A stretch of 64,000 nt of DNA from Progne subis subis (lineage: Eukaryota; Chordata; Aves; Passeriformes; Hirundinidae): NCBI GenBank assembly GCA_022316685.1, contig JAKJHU010000621.1:1-64000 (forward strand), given 5' to 3'. The notes beneath the pieces are model-generated. The model made no database searches, was not told the DNA's origin, and saw only the letters and a list, made by a program, of their open reading frames with translations. This document shows, one piece after another, positions 12,561 through 24,547 of this stretch. Made by a program: the position numbers and the translations under genes. Positions within the stretch are counted from its first letter, which is position 1, and each line of letters starts with the position of its first letter.

Positions 12561-13734
12561 CACCTTGGGGCTCCTCTGGAATTCCTTCCACCGCCTGGGA
12601 CAGCGGGCAGTGAGTGGAGCTGAAGGTGCCTCACCCAGTTTGGGTGATGGGCTCCCTTGGGTGGCGGCGGCACCAGGGATTGATTGGGTACCCGAGAGTG
12701 TCCAGGAGACAGACGAGTGACAGATCAGGGGGGCTGTGAGGAGTCACCAGGGAGAGAGCACTGAACATCTCATCAGTGAGGACACTGGCATCTTCAGGGA
12801 GCAAACATGGCAGGGCACCCATGGAGGGTGGAAAAGGGAAAGCCAGGAGAGCGTCCTGGCCAAAGGGATGATGATCCCAAAATATCTCTGAAGGGTCCCT
12901 TGGGAGAATGCTGAGGCAGTTTGCACATTCTCTCAGAGGTAATTTAAGGACATGGACACCCAGAGGGGCAGTAAAGGAAGTCAAGAAAGGATTTAGACAA
13001 CTGGGGGATGGATGGTGTTGGTGTGCTGGGAAGGGTTAGGGTGAAGGCGAGTGTGCAGGAATACGGTTAAGGCAAGAAGCAAGCAGGAGGAATCTCTGTG
13101 GTAGGAAAAAGGATGATGGAAAAGAGGAGGAAGAGAAAAATACTGAGGACTGGGATGATTTTCAGGAGGGTCTTATCCTCTAAATTTGCCACCTGACCCA
13201 GACCCTTTGTATCCCCGGTTTCCAGGACAGGGAAACAAGGAGGTCAGGATTTCAGGGGGTTTCTCTGTGCTGGGGAGCAGCAGGAGCGGGCGCAGAGGTG
13301 CGGCACTGGGAGCACGGGCTGGGGGCCTGTGGGGAGCTGCGGGGCCGGGCCGGGGCTGTGGGGCAGCCGGGGCTCAGCGCCGGGCGCTGCCTGACCCCAC
13401 CACCCCCGGCAGGGCCAGCAGTGGCCCCCGGCCCCCAGGAGGCTGCGGGACGCCCCGGCCGCTGCCCGGCCCCGTGGAGCTGCCGGCCCTGCCCGCCGGG
13501 GGAGCCGCCTTTGGACACTGCGGCAGGACAGGCACCGCCTCTGCGATACGGGCTGGGGAGGGCAGGGCGAGCACAAGGACCAGGAGCAGGAAGGAACACC
13601 TGGGAAATGTGCGTTATTCATGCAAGGATCAAGATCATCTTTGAAGGATTTTGTTTGGGTCACTGCAGAAAGGAATGCCCTTGCACAGAGCTCAGCAGCT
13701 GTCACAGGATGAGCACCCACAGGCACTCAGGGGG
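12561..13734. other. No recognised gene; GC-rich stretch 13240-13600
   Basis: 12561-13180 shows no coding similarity. 13240-13600 is very GC-rich, with open frames on both strands that look compositional. I see no splice-flanked exon here. Confidence 0.5.
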
Positions 13735-13995
13735 GCTGCAGCAGTGGCACAAGAAGCCCCTGGAGCAGTTGGTCACAAAGGCACAGCAGGTGAATGCAAG
13801 AAGGGGTGAGGAAAAGGCCAAGGTGAAGCCAAAGGCCATGGCAGAGTTTCTACAGCCCCTGAGGGATGAACCCCAGGGCCCAAGGGGGGCACAGCACCCA
13901 GGGGACAGGCTCGGCCACAAGCACCTGGCAGAGGCATTGCCATTGCTAGTTCTGGGGTACCTTTGTGTCAAATGTCTGACAAGGCCGATGCTGAA
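13735..13995 (+). pseudogene. ERV-C gag fragment, end of capsid / nucleocapsid
   Basis: The stretch KPLEQLVTKAQQVNARRGEE KAKVKPKAMAEFL matches the capsid-nucleocapsid border of class I gag in layout (compare 6100-6200 in ERV-A). No zinc knuckle follows. The next recognisable words belong to the protease-RT border. Confidence 0.55.
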
Positions 13996-13999
13996 GTGA

Positions 14000-15250
14000 A
14001 CCCAGAAGTGTGGGCAGCCCCAGAGAAATAGGGAAAATCAGACACCCAGCCTCTCCAAATTACTCTCAAGCAACCAGGACAAGTGGTGTCTAAAAGCAAT
14101 ACCCTATTCCAAGGGAGGGAAGGAAGGGCTCACAGCCTGGCATTGAGCCCCTCTGAAAGGCAGGGCTTTTGGAGCCTGGCATCTCTCCCTGGAATGCTCC
14201 AGTGCTGCCAATCAAGAAACCAGATGCAATCTATAGAATGCTGCAGGACCTAAGAATAAGAAATGAGATTATTAAACCGAGGCACCCCACAGGCTCAGAT
14301 CCTTACACCATCTGCAACCAGGTTCCCTCCTCACACTGCTACCATTCAGCACTTGATGGAAAAGATGCTTTCTGGGATGCCCACTTACACAGGATGCTGA
14401 ACAGGAGTTGGCCTTTGACTGGGAACAAGGGTTAGAAGGGAAAATGGGAAAGATATGGACGGGCCTTTTGTAGAGGAGGCACAGAAGCACCAGCCTTATT
14501 CAGGCCAGCCTTGCAGAAAATATCAAAAGAATTCACCTCACCCCCAGGAACTGAGTTAATGCAGGATGTGGATGACTTGCTTCAATCAGGAGGACAATTA
14601 GAGGTGCTAGAAGCAGCCTCTGTGAAATGGCTCTATTTTCAGGCTAAAAAGCAGCTTGGAGTATTTAAAAAATATACAGAAAATGGTGGAGAAAAAGGTT
14701 AAATATTTGGGACATATTTTGACTGAAGGTTTGTGGTGTATTGACCCAGAAAGGGTCAGGTGAATCTCCGAAGTAACATTACCCAGGACTAACAAGGAGC
14801 TGAGACAATTCTGAGGATTAATAGGGAATTGCAGGACCTGGATTGAGGATTCTCTGTTCTAGCCAGAACATTGTATGACTTTCTAACCCCAGACAGCCTC
14901 AATGTTATGGTATGGACATGAGAAAGAGAACTAAACTTGAGAAAATTAAAAAAACCCCATAGTGATTGATGCCCCAGCCATGGCTCTTCCAGACTCAGAA
15001 AAGGAATTGGAATTGTATGTGAATGTTAAACAGGGCCATGCCAAAGCAATCCTTGTGCTACAATATTTAACCCACTGGCCAGAGTGGCCCCCTCATTGTC
15101 TGCACAATTGTGCAGCCACAGCTCTAAGGGGACCTGAGGCCTGAACACTGACAGCACAAGGAGCTCCTGTTGTTCAAGTCTGGCATCAAGTTCAAGCTTG
15201 ATAACCAAAAGAGCCGTGCTCCGTTATTACAGTATGAAACTTGTTCAGTG
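14000..15250 (+). pseudogene. ERV-C reverse transcriptase (copy C1)
   Basis: The RT fingers read ISPWNAPVLPIKKPDAIYRM and LQDLR from 14169, with the palm LDGKDAFW near 14350. The active-site region at about 14560-14590 reads QDVDDLL, so the Tyr of YVDD is Asp. The connection subdomain follows at 14962-15144 (LYVNVKQGHAKAIL). Several frameshifts and stops occur, for example at 14435 and after 14702. The same Tyr-to-Asp change is in copy C2 (37315-37350). A non-functional relic. Confidence 0.8.
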
Positions 15251-16375
15251 GCACAGGAGGATGCAGAATTTGGGACAGGGGAAGGGTTTAACCCAGCCTC
15301 CTGTTTCAACAGCCTGGACAGGGGCTGGCAAGAAACCCAGGACTGCATTCAAGTGACAGAGCTCCAGACCCAGCCGAGGAGAGATTTAGGACACATTCCC
15401 TGGCCTGAGGGAGAAAATCTCTTTATGGATGGGTCTTCAAGGGCAGGAGAAGGGAAAAGAGTTACAAGACAGGCTGTTATTTAGGAAAGGGAATTAGACA
15501 AAGCTCAGGTTACCGCCCACACGGTCAGCTCAACCGGCAGAGCTGTGTGTGCTTGTGAGAGCCTGGCACTGAAATGCCCTGAGCAGGAAGGCTCAAATCT
15601 CTTCTGCTAACACCATGTCACCTAACAGGGTGCCAAAAGCAATTCTGACTTCTTCAGTAATCACTGCATCACTTAGTAAGGTAATTCTAAAATAAATCAT
15701 TCCAAGAGAAAGGATTGTGGAAGCAATAGACTCAGATAGGGGAACTCATTTTCCAGGAAAGATCCTTCAGGGGCTTATGGCAGCTTTAGGAATACAATGG
15801 GACCTCCACAACCCCTGGCACCCCCAGAGCTCAGGTCAGGTAGAAAGAATGAATGGGGAAATGAAGAAACACCTTTGGAAGCTGGTAATAGAAACCAAGA
15901 TACCATGGGTATGGCTTTTGCCATTGGCTTTAGGCAAGAACAGGAGCCACATCCAGGGCAGATATGCAATTATGTCCCCAGTAATTGAGCTCTGGAATTC
16001 TTTACCCTGATAATTCTCCACCAAGTGGGGTAGTGGACATAAGGGATGTGTATTTAAAGCAGTCTGTGGCCAGAATCCTGTCTCTGCTGAAATCTCTCCC
16101 ACAGGAAGCTCGGCTGGCACAGACCCTGCCTTGGCACTTTGCTGCTCACAACATCCAACCAGGACATCGGGTCCTGCCCAAGGACTGGGAAGAAGCAGCA
16201 CTGGGGGCCAAGTGGCGTGGCCCATTCCAAGTGTCCCTGAGCACAGAAACAGCCCCAGCACAGCTCAACACGGGGGGACCCCTCACCCTCGGCTCAAGGT
16301 CTCGGAAGCCCCGGAGATTTGGACGTCCCGGCTGCAGGAGGAGGATGGGAGGCTGCTGATATGGGAAATATATAG
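15251..16375 (+). pseudogene. ERV-C RNase H and integrase
   Basis: RNase H start LFMDGSSRAGEGKRV is near 15420. The integrase core from 15717 shows DSDRGTHF and SSGQVERMN, the second Asp and the Glu of the triad; the first Asp region is missing between about 15500 and 15700. The C-terminal part 15985-16300 carries KWRGPFQVSLSTET. Breaks near 15620 and 16010. Downstream 16380-16590 is AT-rich with nothing recognised. Confidence 0.75.
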
Positions 16376-16590
16376 GCATATGAAATTCAGAGTTTGAGAA
16401 ACATATAATGTGCTAAAACAAGTGAAGGGGAGAACAGAAATATATACAGCTTATTTACCAATTTTGTAAAAGTAGAGAAGTAACTTGTACCAGAACACAT
16501 AGGAGTGTAACTTGTTAAGTAGGACCAATTTACAGAACACATTGGAATTTATTTGCTAGGTAAAGGCCACACAGACAGGATCAACACTGT

Positions 16591-17265
16591 TGTCCTAGGG
16601 TGACTTTGTGATGCGTGTATCCCCAATTGTCTGTTCTGTTTGTGCTCTATATTGAGTTCTGTGCCTTTAAGACTGGTTCTAAGAGCAAGGAGAAGCGAGG
16701 AGTTTGTTTTGAGAAAACTGCCTGACTCCTACACATTCTTCTCCAGACAGTGTGTTTGGCTGAGGCTTAGAAAGACGGCAGGACTGAGATGATTTTTCTC
16801 TTTTTGTTTTTTTCCTTTTAGGTAGTTTCAGCTAGCTAGGGCAGAGAAGTTCCCTGGACTGTTTTATTTTTCCTTTTTCTTCGATCTGTTTAAACTTACT
16901 CTGGACTGAAAACCCAGCAGAGCACTTGGGGCTTGCACCTGCAGCCCACCAGGGCCTGGACCTTGGCATTTTCCAGCAGCACCGGAGGGACTGGGACTGA
17001 TGAGAGACTGAGAGAGAGCTGAGCTACATCCAGGGCAAGGACTTTCTCAGTGTGCCATCTCACTCCAGAACGAGAGGTTTTATTGTTACATATTATTCAT
17101 TCTTTATATTTGTATGCACTTTGTTTGTTAAATAAAATAGTTTTTTCCATTTTTCTCCAAAGAAGTTTTTTACCAGACCAGTTGGAGGGAGGAGCCATTT
17201 TGGATTGCTTCCCAGAGGGATCCCATTCAGGGATTTTCTCCCAAATTTGTCCCTAAACCAGGACA
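16591..17265 (+). mobile_element. Solo LTR, 675 bp
   Basis: Ends TGTCCT...AGGACA. AATAAA lies near 17130 inside a T-rich R/U5. Flanks ACTGT and ATTGT are a one-mismatch candidate target-site duplication. It is inserted downstream of the ERV-C pol relic. Confidence 0.65.
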
Positions 17266-17293
17266 ATTGTTAAACCTCAGTAAAGTGTTACAC

Positions 17294-17690
17294 AGGTATT
17301 GTGAGGACCCAATAAAGCAGAACTAGTTAATTAAGAAACCAGCAAGAACCAGGTTCCTGCATTTGGCCAGGACAAACTGACCTGGGAATTAGCCAAACCT
17401 TCCCTGGGCCTGCTCAGAGATGGAGGTCAAATAGTGAACACGGAGGAAGACTCCTTACTTCCTCAGACTAATTGTAATATAAAGCGCAAGGAGGCAGAGA
17501 GTGGGCAGAGAATGGGTGGGCAGGGAGCTGTAGCTTTGTGGGATCTAAATGTATTTAAACCTGGAACCTGTCTCAACCAGGTACACATAATTGGTGGAAA
17601 TATCACCTATGCGTCCCAGCTGGAATAAAACAAACCTGCTTTACAATTTCTAACTGTGTAGTCCTTTATTCCCCAGTTCCCTGCGACTGA
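17294..17690 (+). mobile_element. LTR-like segment
   Basis: Begins near TGTGAGGACC, with a TATTTAAA-like box near 17550 and GAATAAAAC near 17625, spaced as in a short LTR. The 3' end is not defined by a clear CA. Confidence 0.4.
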
Positions 17691-18835
17691 CCCTGCACTG
17701 AAGGCAAGGCAGCAGCAGCCAGGGCTCCACAGCAGGGGAAGCCCCTGTGCCTGCCCACACATCCTCTGCTGCAATAGTCTGCCTGGGCACCCTCCTTTGG
17801 CATCTCCAGCCACTGCGGGCCAATCCTTGCTGCCACTGCTGCAGCTTCAGGGCTTTCTGTGCCTGCACTCGCCACAGCTGCTGGGGAACACAACGGGACA
17901 ATTCCACTCTGGGGCTCAGTCACACTCACACACTGGGCTGGCTGCCATTAAACTGCTGGAAAATATTCCAGCTTTAAAATTATTTTTTATTTTACTTCTC
18001 TACTCAGGTTTGATTTGCCTTTGCGCAGGGAAAAGGAATTTTAAAGGTTTTATTTTAAGGGATGTTACACCACTCTACAGAGATGAGTTTAACATCTCAA
18101 CAGACTGGGAAGAGCACAAAAGATACCCACAAAGATAACGACCATCAACACAACATCAAAGCCCATCAGCAAACACCAAGGATCATCTGCCCCAGACCCT
18201 GCCCCTGGAACAGTTGGAGACACCTGGTCTGGAAAAGGCTGATAAGGAAATCCAGGAGTGCAGACCTAATTAACATCACAGGCAAAGAAATCCAACCCCA
18301 ATTGGAAACCAAATACTAAGAACTTCACAACTAAGAAGCAATGAACATGAAACCAATGGATTTCTCTGGGTTCAGGCTGTTTAAAGTTTAGGAAAAATCT
18401 AGTAAAACTCACATGTTGTGGAATGATTTTCTCTGCACACCCGGGCTATGTGTGGTTGAAATGATTTCTGTTGCACATCCTGTCCAGAAATGAGTAATGC
18501 CTTGACTCTTAAACACGAAAGATATTTTTGGAGTTTTTGGTTTTTTCCCACAGTTTCAGTGAAAAGATTACACCATTAGAATACATTTTCGTAATAACTC
18601 TACTTTTATATTGTCAGTTAGGTTTGGGCCAGGGGTGGGAGAATCAATTTTCAGTCCTCGGAGAAGAAGTAGAAAAAACTTGATTGCTTTGGAATATTTT
18701 TCTGCATGTTTGTGTGTGGCTCTTCGTGATGGCAAAATTTTGGTATGGATTTTCGACGGTCACATTTAGCTGGCATTCTGCCAAACTAGAAGAGCTTTAA
18801 AGGCGACTCGTTAAGGTATAAACAGGTAATATAAT
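17691..18835. other. No recognised gene
   Basis: Mixed spacer with AT-rich parts after 18350. I see no coding or LTR structure that I can support. Confidence 0.5.
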
Positions 18836-18839
18836 ATGG

Positions 18840-19640
18840 TTTAAAAAAAATAAATAAAAAGGAAAAAAAAGCTCTTGGGGGGAACACATGTGAATCATTC
18901 AGTGCCTGCCCTGGAAGAGAAGCTTGACTCCAGGCAGCCAGGAGAGGAGCTTTAGAAATGTAAATTAACACTGCTGGGGAAAAGTGTGGACAATGCCTCT
19001 TCTTGCCTGGGCAGGAATTGGGCTGATTCCCTCTGCCCCTCAGCCCAAGCTCTGCCTGCTTGCACAGATGGAATCTGCACAGCCAAAGGCAGAGCCCACA
19101 CTCAGGATATCTGACTCTGCAACAGAAACTGGGGCAGCTGCAAAGGAAAACAGCAAATGGAGAATGCTGTGAAAACTTCACTAAAAGAACTGGGGGGGAA
19201 TCATCCCTCTCCCCACTCCAACATGTGCTGTCACTGTCTAGGTCACACAGGGAGCATGAGACCACTGGAGTGTTCTTGCTACCACAAGTTCAGAGAAATC
19301 AGTTGGGAATCCAAGGATGTGATGATTTAATTAGAGAAAAGAGATCAACTGATGCAGCCCTGGTAGGAGCGAGCAACCAAAAATGGGGAAAAGATGAATG
19401 GCCACCAGAACAAATCCTACAACACCATGGAGCAACCCCTGGGAACCCGAATGAATTCATATCAGTGGGCCAGAGAACCCATTTATCATTTCAATGCCAT
19501 AATTAGATGGCAAGATATCCTCGAAATAATAACCAACCAGACAGATCCAGCTCCTGAGTCTGGCCGATCAATCCACTCAAATGAAGAACGAGACATTTCA
19601 CCATGGGATGGGATCAGATTATCTATTAAGATAAAAAGGA
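18840..19640 (+). pseudogene. ERV-C env, surface end and transmembrane start (copy C4)
   Basis: Reads LTLQQKLGQLQRK near 19120 and REPIYHFNAIIRWQDILEII TNQT near 19470-19540, a class I transmembrane heptad. It stops at GMGSDY-like words near 19620, where homology to 55384 ends and LTR sequence begins. About 1.2 kb present in the copy at 55384-56572 is missing. Duplicated relative to 54560-55400. Confidence 0.75.
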
Positions 19641-19783
19641 GGCTGCGTACTACAACGATCAAAGAGACCCCATGGCAAATGCCTCATGGCTTCTCCCTTT
19701 GTTCAGGAATAAAGTCACTTTTACAGGACTCCTCTGTCTCCTTTGGGGACAGAAACCTCCGGAGACGCCAATTTTCCCGCACA
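19641..19783 (+). mobile_element. ERV-C LTR, 3' part
   Basis: Contains the R/U5 words GAATAAAGTCACTTTTACAGG and ends CCCGCACA. The U3 was lost with the env end in one deletion. The right flank is the GC-rich island, as at 56723. Confidence 0.75.
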
Positions 19784-20460
19784 CTCCCGGGGACAGGGCA
19801 GCCACCTCCGTGCTCCCCACAGGAAGCGGGACGAGGCAGCGCTGCTCCGGCACCGGCTCCTGCCCAGGCCCCAGCGGCAAGGAGACCGCGGGCAGCCGCT
19901 CCCGCAGCGCCCTCAGGCCACGGGCAACACGGGGCGGACACGGCACAAGGAACCCGCCAGAGCCCCCGGACGCGCCCTCGGCCCGCAGCCAGCCCCGAGC
20001 CCCGGCACAACCCAGCGCGGCTCCCACCTGCGCTGGGGCCGCCTCCGAGCTCCGCCGCCGCCTCCCGGGCTCCGGCCGCTGCCGCCGCTCCCGGGCCCGC
20101 ACAGACGCTCCGCCAATGGCGGCTCTGCTGCGCCAGGGGCGCCCGGGGAGGGGGCGGCCCCGGGGCCGGGCTTGGCCCCGCTCTGCCCAATCAGCGCGCC
20201 ACAACCACGAGTGACGGCACCATCGCCCAATCGCAGCCAGCGGCGGGCTGTGCACACGGCCCAGCCTCGGCCCGCGCTCTCCGCGCCCCCCGGGCTGTGT
20301 GAGGGGAAAGGCGGAGATGAGCAACAGCCCTGGCACGGGCCCGGGCCCGAGGCGGCGTTGAGCTGAAAACACAAACAAAGTTCTCCGCAGCTCCCGGCCC
20401 GCCTTTCCCAGCCCTGCGTGTTCGCTGCCACCGGCTCCGAGGAAAGCCGTCATTTCTCCT
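19784..20460. promoter_or_regulatory. CpG-rich island with three CCAAT boxes, copy a
   Basis: Very GC- and CpG-rich. CCAAT lies at 20113-20117, 20187-20191 and 20227-20231, the first inside a small palindrome (CCGCCAATGGCGG). This layout fits NF-Y-type housekeeping or bidirectional promoters. No coding exon is identifiable next to it, so the target gene is unknown. Repeated at 56724-57420. Long open frames on both strands come from the base composition. Confidence 0.55.
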
Positions 20461-20542
20461 ACCCCGAATTAGGAGCAGCAGTGCAATGGCTTTGATTGCC
20501 CCCAGAAAGGGAAAACCCCCAACGCCCTTCGGCTGAGTGGAG

Positions 20543-21212
20543 TGACTCATTAAAGAAATATGGGTATTGATCTAGTATCGATACCTAACTGTGACGGACA
20601 AAAACTCTCTAACAGGTTCAAGTTCGGAAGTGTATGTTTCTTACGGCTGGGCTGCACTCGGGATATCTCCCTAATACCCGCTGCAAAATGCACAGGTAAT
20701 TACAAAGCCTTTTATTTACAAATTGTTGAATACCTAAAATACAAATACATATTCATACCCTTGTCACCTTCTATTCCTTGCTTCATAAGTTAATTGGCAA
20801 AAAGGCTATTAAGCATGCGTAGGTTGTTTCCTAAATTGAGTCGGGGCTCTATTCTGAGAGGGGTCACTAAAAATGAGGAAGTAAGATGAGTCTTTCTCCT
20901 TCTGACCTTTCTACTTTTTCAATGCATTTGTGACAAATGAATCCTTGGTAGAACTTATAGTTTCCTGTGCTCAACGGTTCTTTTAAACAGGAAATCTGCA
21001 GCTATTTTATGTCCTATTTACCACATTTTGGTTTTTCTTCCAAGCACAGCTACATAAACATAAAACTGACAAGCAGTGAGTTACTAAATCCGGGATAGCT
21101 TATCTAAGATCCGGTCTCTGTTAACTGCAAACAAAGCTTACCTATCTACTTCAGCTAATTCAGCAACTATTAATCCTTAAAGAATCCTTAATTCTTCAAA
21201 ATTAATGTCTCA
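20543..21212 (-). mobile_element. ERV-B LTR at the 3' end of copy B1, 670 bp
   Basis: On the plus strand it starts TGACTCATTAAAG and ends GTCTCA. Homologous along its length to 33136-33815 and to the reverse of 58680-59359. It lies where the 3' LTR of the minus-strand provirus B1 should be, directly after a purine tract. It differs from the B1 5' LTR much more than that LTR differs from the one of B2. Confidence 0.85.
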
Positions 21213-21227
21213 TTCCCCCCTTCTTTG
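21213..21227 (-). other. ERV-B polypurine tract
   Basis: On the minus strand AAAGAAGGGGGGAA abuts the LTR start, the expected plus-strand primer position. Confidence 0.65.
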
Positions 21228-23140
21228 AAATGAGTAAATTCCTTTACTCAGTATACAGTCTCCTTCATCTATCTAAGCCATACAGCTAGTGTCTCTCAAG
21301 ACCAAGCCATACGCCTTCGATAGTGATGTTAAAGCTGCCACTATCGCAGCATCTTCCAATTCTAAACAAGTATTACAACAGATAACACTTAACTTATGTT
21401 GATTCAAATAAGCACCACAACTATAGGGTGGATTAAGGCATTCAGTATACTGGTTGCTGTCGGTGACCACTTGAAAAAGCACATCCCACTAATGATGAGA
21501 CAAATGTTCCTTAAGCTTTTTTAAAACCCCTTTGATGGTGTCTGTATCATGGTGTATCGTAATTAATCTCTTTTTCTCTCTATCTCTAATTTCTTTTAAG
21601 ATTCAGGTTGGCCATTATATATTGATGTGATATTACAGGTGCCCGATAGCAAAACCCACATTCTTTAATTCTAACAAAATTGCAATCACAAATTGAATTG
21701 AGTCTCATCTCCAGTTTGGTTGTCTCTCTTTATGGCGGGGCATGCTGTCCTAAGGCAGACACAGCCTTGTCCTATATACACAAGTGAAGTTGTCTGCCTG
21801 AATGTGTTTCAAAGCGGCAAATGCTTTGGTCTGTGTCTAAACATGTGTCTTATCACTTTCTATCACATATGTACCTTAATTGTTTCTTTATAGAACAGGG
21901 CTCTAGGTTAATGGTTTGCCACTTTCCTCCAATTTCTCATGCCCATATTCTGTGTTTAGGAGACAATACAGTCCCTTCATGGTTTAATCCTAGGGAAATC
22001 CTGGGTGAATTAAGTTTCCTGACACATATTACTTTACTAGTTACAGGGTTATAGGGGAAATTGAATAAAGTCCACTAAGACTGAAGTTCTCTTTCTATAT
22101 TAGAGGCATTGTCCCAGACAATTTTGCAGATTTCAGCAGGGAATCTTCCTTTTCTAATTCCCTTGATAACTGCAGCATCTACTGATTGCATCTACAGTTG
22201 TGCTTGAGTACACTCCAGAGCCAGAGAGATGTTTTCACTAGCTGTGCCTAGCGCATTAATTACTACTTCATGATCTCGCTCTTCTGTGTTTTCTCATTCT
22301 GGTAACACTTCTAGTCCTGTTCCTAGCAACTTAGCCAGATTCCTCTTATTCTTAAAATTGGGAGGCATACTTTTTGAAGTCAAGTGGTCTAGTCTATAAA
22401 GGAGTTCCTGAGAAATGGGGCACATTGTGGCTAAATGTAAAAACCATTTACTTGTACTCCTATTTTTACTTGTTTTAAAGACTTCTTCTGAACCAGCTTC
22501 TGAACTCCTGTCTTCTTAATAGCTTTTGACTTAATTTTGGTAACTACAGGAGTTATTTCTTCCTCTACTTCTGGAATAGCTGGCACCTTGGTGATCACAG
22601 CCTTTCTTGGCACTGGTGGAGTAATTTTGGTCTGGTTCTTATGGAACTCAGTACATCCCTGAGTGATGTTAAAGTCAATGTCAGAGCCCCTTATCGCACA
22701 CCCCTCTATTTTGAGTCTAAACTCCAGACATTTACTCAAGCATTTATCTCAGCATTCAGGATCTGGATCTGGAGGAGTTTCATGGGTGGATGGTAAGCCT
22801 CATGGAACCCATTCTGTACGAATACATACTTACATCCTCAAACATCTCTTCTTTCCTACAAGTTTGCATTTGTGACTTTTAGTATCTTGTTTAAAGCCTT
22901 ACGAGAGTAAGGATCATAAGCTCTTCCTTGGTACCAGAATATCTCGGTGACATTATACCTACGTGGTATTGCATTAACTCTTGTTATGGTTCAGGTAATT
23001 ACTACAATAGTTACGACTTTCTACACAATGTCCATAATAACTATTAGTCTATTCATTTCTTGTTCCGAGTGAGCTTCAGCTTTAGTTCGTTATTACCTAG
23101 TGTGACTTTCTAAGTTCCTTCTGGGGCTTTCTTCACTCAG
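21228..23140 (-). pseudogene. ERV-B env (copy B1), heavily broken
   Basis: Begins near 23090 with a hydrophobic leader (MNRLIVIMDIV) followed by a possible glycosylation site in NVTEIFWYQGRAYDPY (near 22960). 22431-22739 is a 102-codon open stretch with Cys and NIT/NQT sites. 21273-21482 is open with several Cys. I do not see a clean CX6CC loop or fusion peptide. Assignment rests mainly on position between integrase and 3' LTR. Confidence 0.6.
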
Positions 23141-23640
23141 GAGTGATGGATCCAGGCCTTCTGTTCTTTGATCTTGATTGCAGTGAAGGCAGTGAGGAGC
23201 ACCTGGAATGGTCCTTCCCACTGTGGTTCCAAGGTCTTTTCTGCAAAAGCCTTAACATACAGCTAATCCCCAGGTTGTACAATTATGTACTGGCCCATCT
23301 AGTTCTCTGCTTTGAGTTCCAGCCCCATATTTCTCAATTTCTCTAAGTTGTTTATTTAGGGCCACCATATATCGAAATAAAGTGTGGTCCCCTGTCTGAG
23401 GATATGGTGGCTGGAACTCCAGATCATGGTATTATCTCTTGCAACAGTGCTTTGGTCACCTCTCGGGCCTCAGCTGTCCTGGCAGGAAAGGCTTCTGGCC
23501 ATCCTGAAAAGGTATCAGTTAACACCAATAGGTAACGATACCCTCCCTTCCTGGGCAGTCCTGTAAAATCAATTTGCCATTGTTGCCCAGGTCCACAACC
23601 TTTCCCAATTTGTCCCACTTTAGGCTTTGGGGTATTTTAG
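23141..23640 (-). pseudogene. ERV-B integrase (copy B1)
   Basis: The core starts WQIDFTGLPRKGGYRYLLVL (first Asp) at about 23575. The second Asp is in SSDRGPHFIS near 23390, reached across a stop. The segment with the catalytic Glu is deleted, and reading resumes in the C-terminal part LNKQLREIEKYGAG (near 23340) and LSEESPR at the end. Inactive. Confidence 0.8.
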
Positions 23641-23699
23641 GGTTAGTTCAGGGGCAAAGACTACACTGATGAGTTACTTGTATCACTGTGCCCTGCAAT

Positions 23700-24470
23700 T
23701 TCCTGGCCATGATTCTTTCTGTCAAATGGTTATACAGGGCATCTCTTCCCCAGTGTGTTTTCTCATGTTCCTTCTGTACTAATGACCACAACAAATAGGA
23801 GGGTACTACAAGTTTCCCTTCTTCTGTTACAGCTCATCCCTCCTGGGTATAACTTGCCTTTTTGGCTTCAATAGAAACTTTTCCATCTGGAATCAATGCT
23901 GCCTCAACAGCCTTATCGGGTACTTCACCTTTTGCTGCTTCTTTTGCCTCTCTGTCCACCAGCACATTCCCTTCTTCCAGTTCAGAGCTCACTTTTTGGT
24001 GTGCCTTGATGTGCATTATGGCTACTCTCTCAGGTAGCTGTACGGCATCTAATAGCCTCAGTATCTCTTGTGTGTGTTTAATACTCTTGCCTTGTGAATT
24101 CAGCAGTGCTCTTTAGTTCCAGATGGCTCCGTGAGCATGAACCACCCCGAATGCATACCTTGAGTCCCTGTAGATGTTAATGGTCCAGACTCTATCACCT
24201 CCTTGCTTGTGGTAACTGCGTACCCAGCATGTCTTCTTCCACTGACGACATAGCTGCTTCCATCAGCAAACAGGTCTCAGCATCCTCAAGCGGGGTGTCC
24301 TTCAGATCCTGGCGGCTGGAGTAGGTGGCTTCAATGGTCTCCAGGCACTCATGGATCACTGGTTCTCCCGTACTCCCGCTGAGGAAGGAAGCTGGGTTCA
24401 CAATGTTAGCTACCACAATTTCAACATCATCTTGTTCAGAAACCTCTGTGGGGAGAGCCAATGTCCCCCT
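23700..24470 (-). pseudogene. ERV-B RNase H (copy B1)
   Basis: 23834-24016 holds the C-terminal HIKAHQK and NVLVDREAKEAAKGE. Upstream the DGSSYVIS start sits near 24250, next to a frameshift shared with copy B2. The linking region 24195-24461 is open in one frame. Confidence 0.8.
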
Positions 24471-24547
24471 TTTGCCTCAAGGACTGCAGACATCGTGTGA
24501 GATACTAGCACAGTCATCTTCTGGCCTAGGGTGAATTTGTGTGCCTC

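Noticed and set aside
15480..15560. tRNA-like words near GGTCAGCTCAACCGGCAGAG
   Set aside because: No cloverleaf can be formed with correct arms, and the stretch translates as RNase H of ERV-C.
20100..20240. MHC-II X-Y module in the CpG island
   Set aside because: Inverted CCAAT boxes are present, but no X1-like CCNNGCAACAG word lies at the right distance. It is better described as a generic CCAAT promoter.
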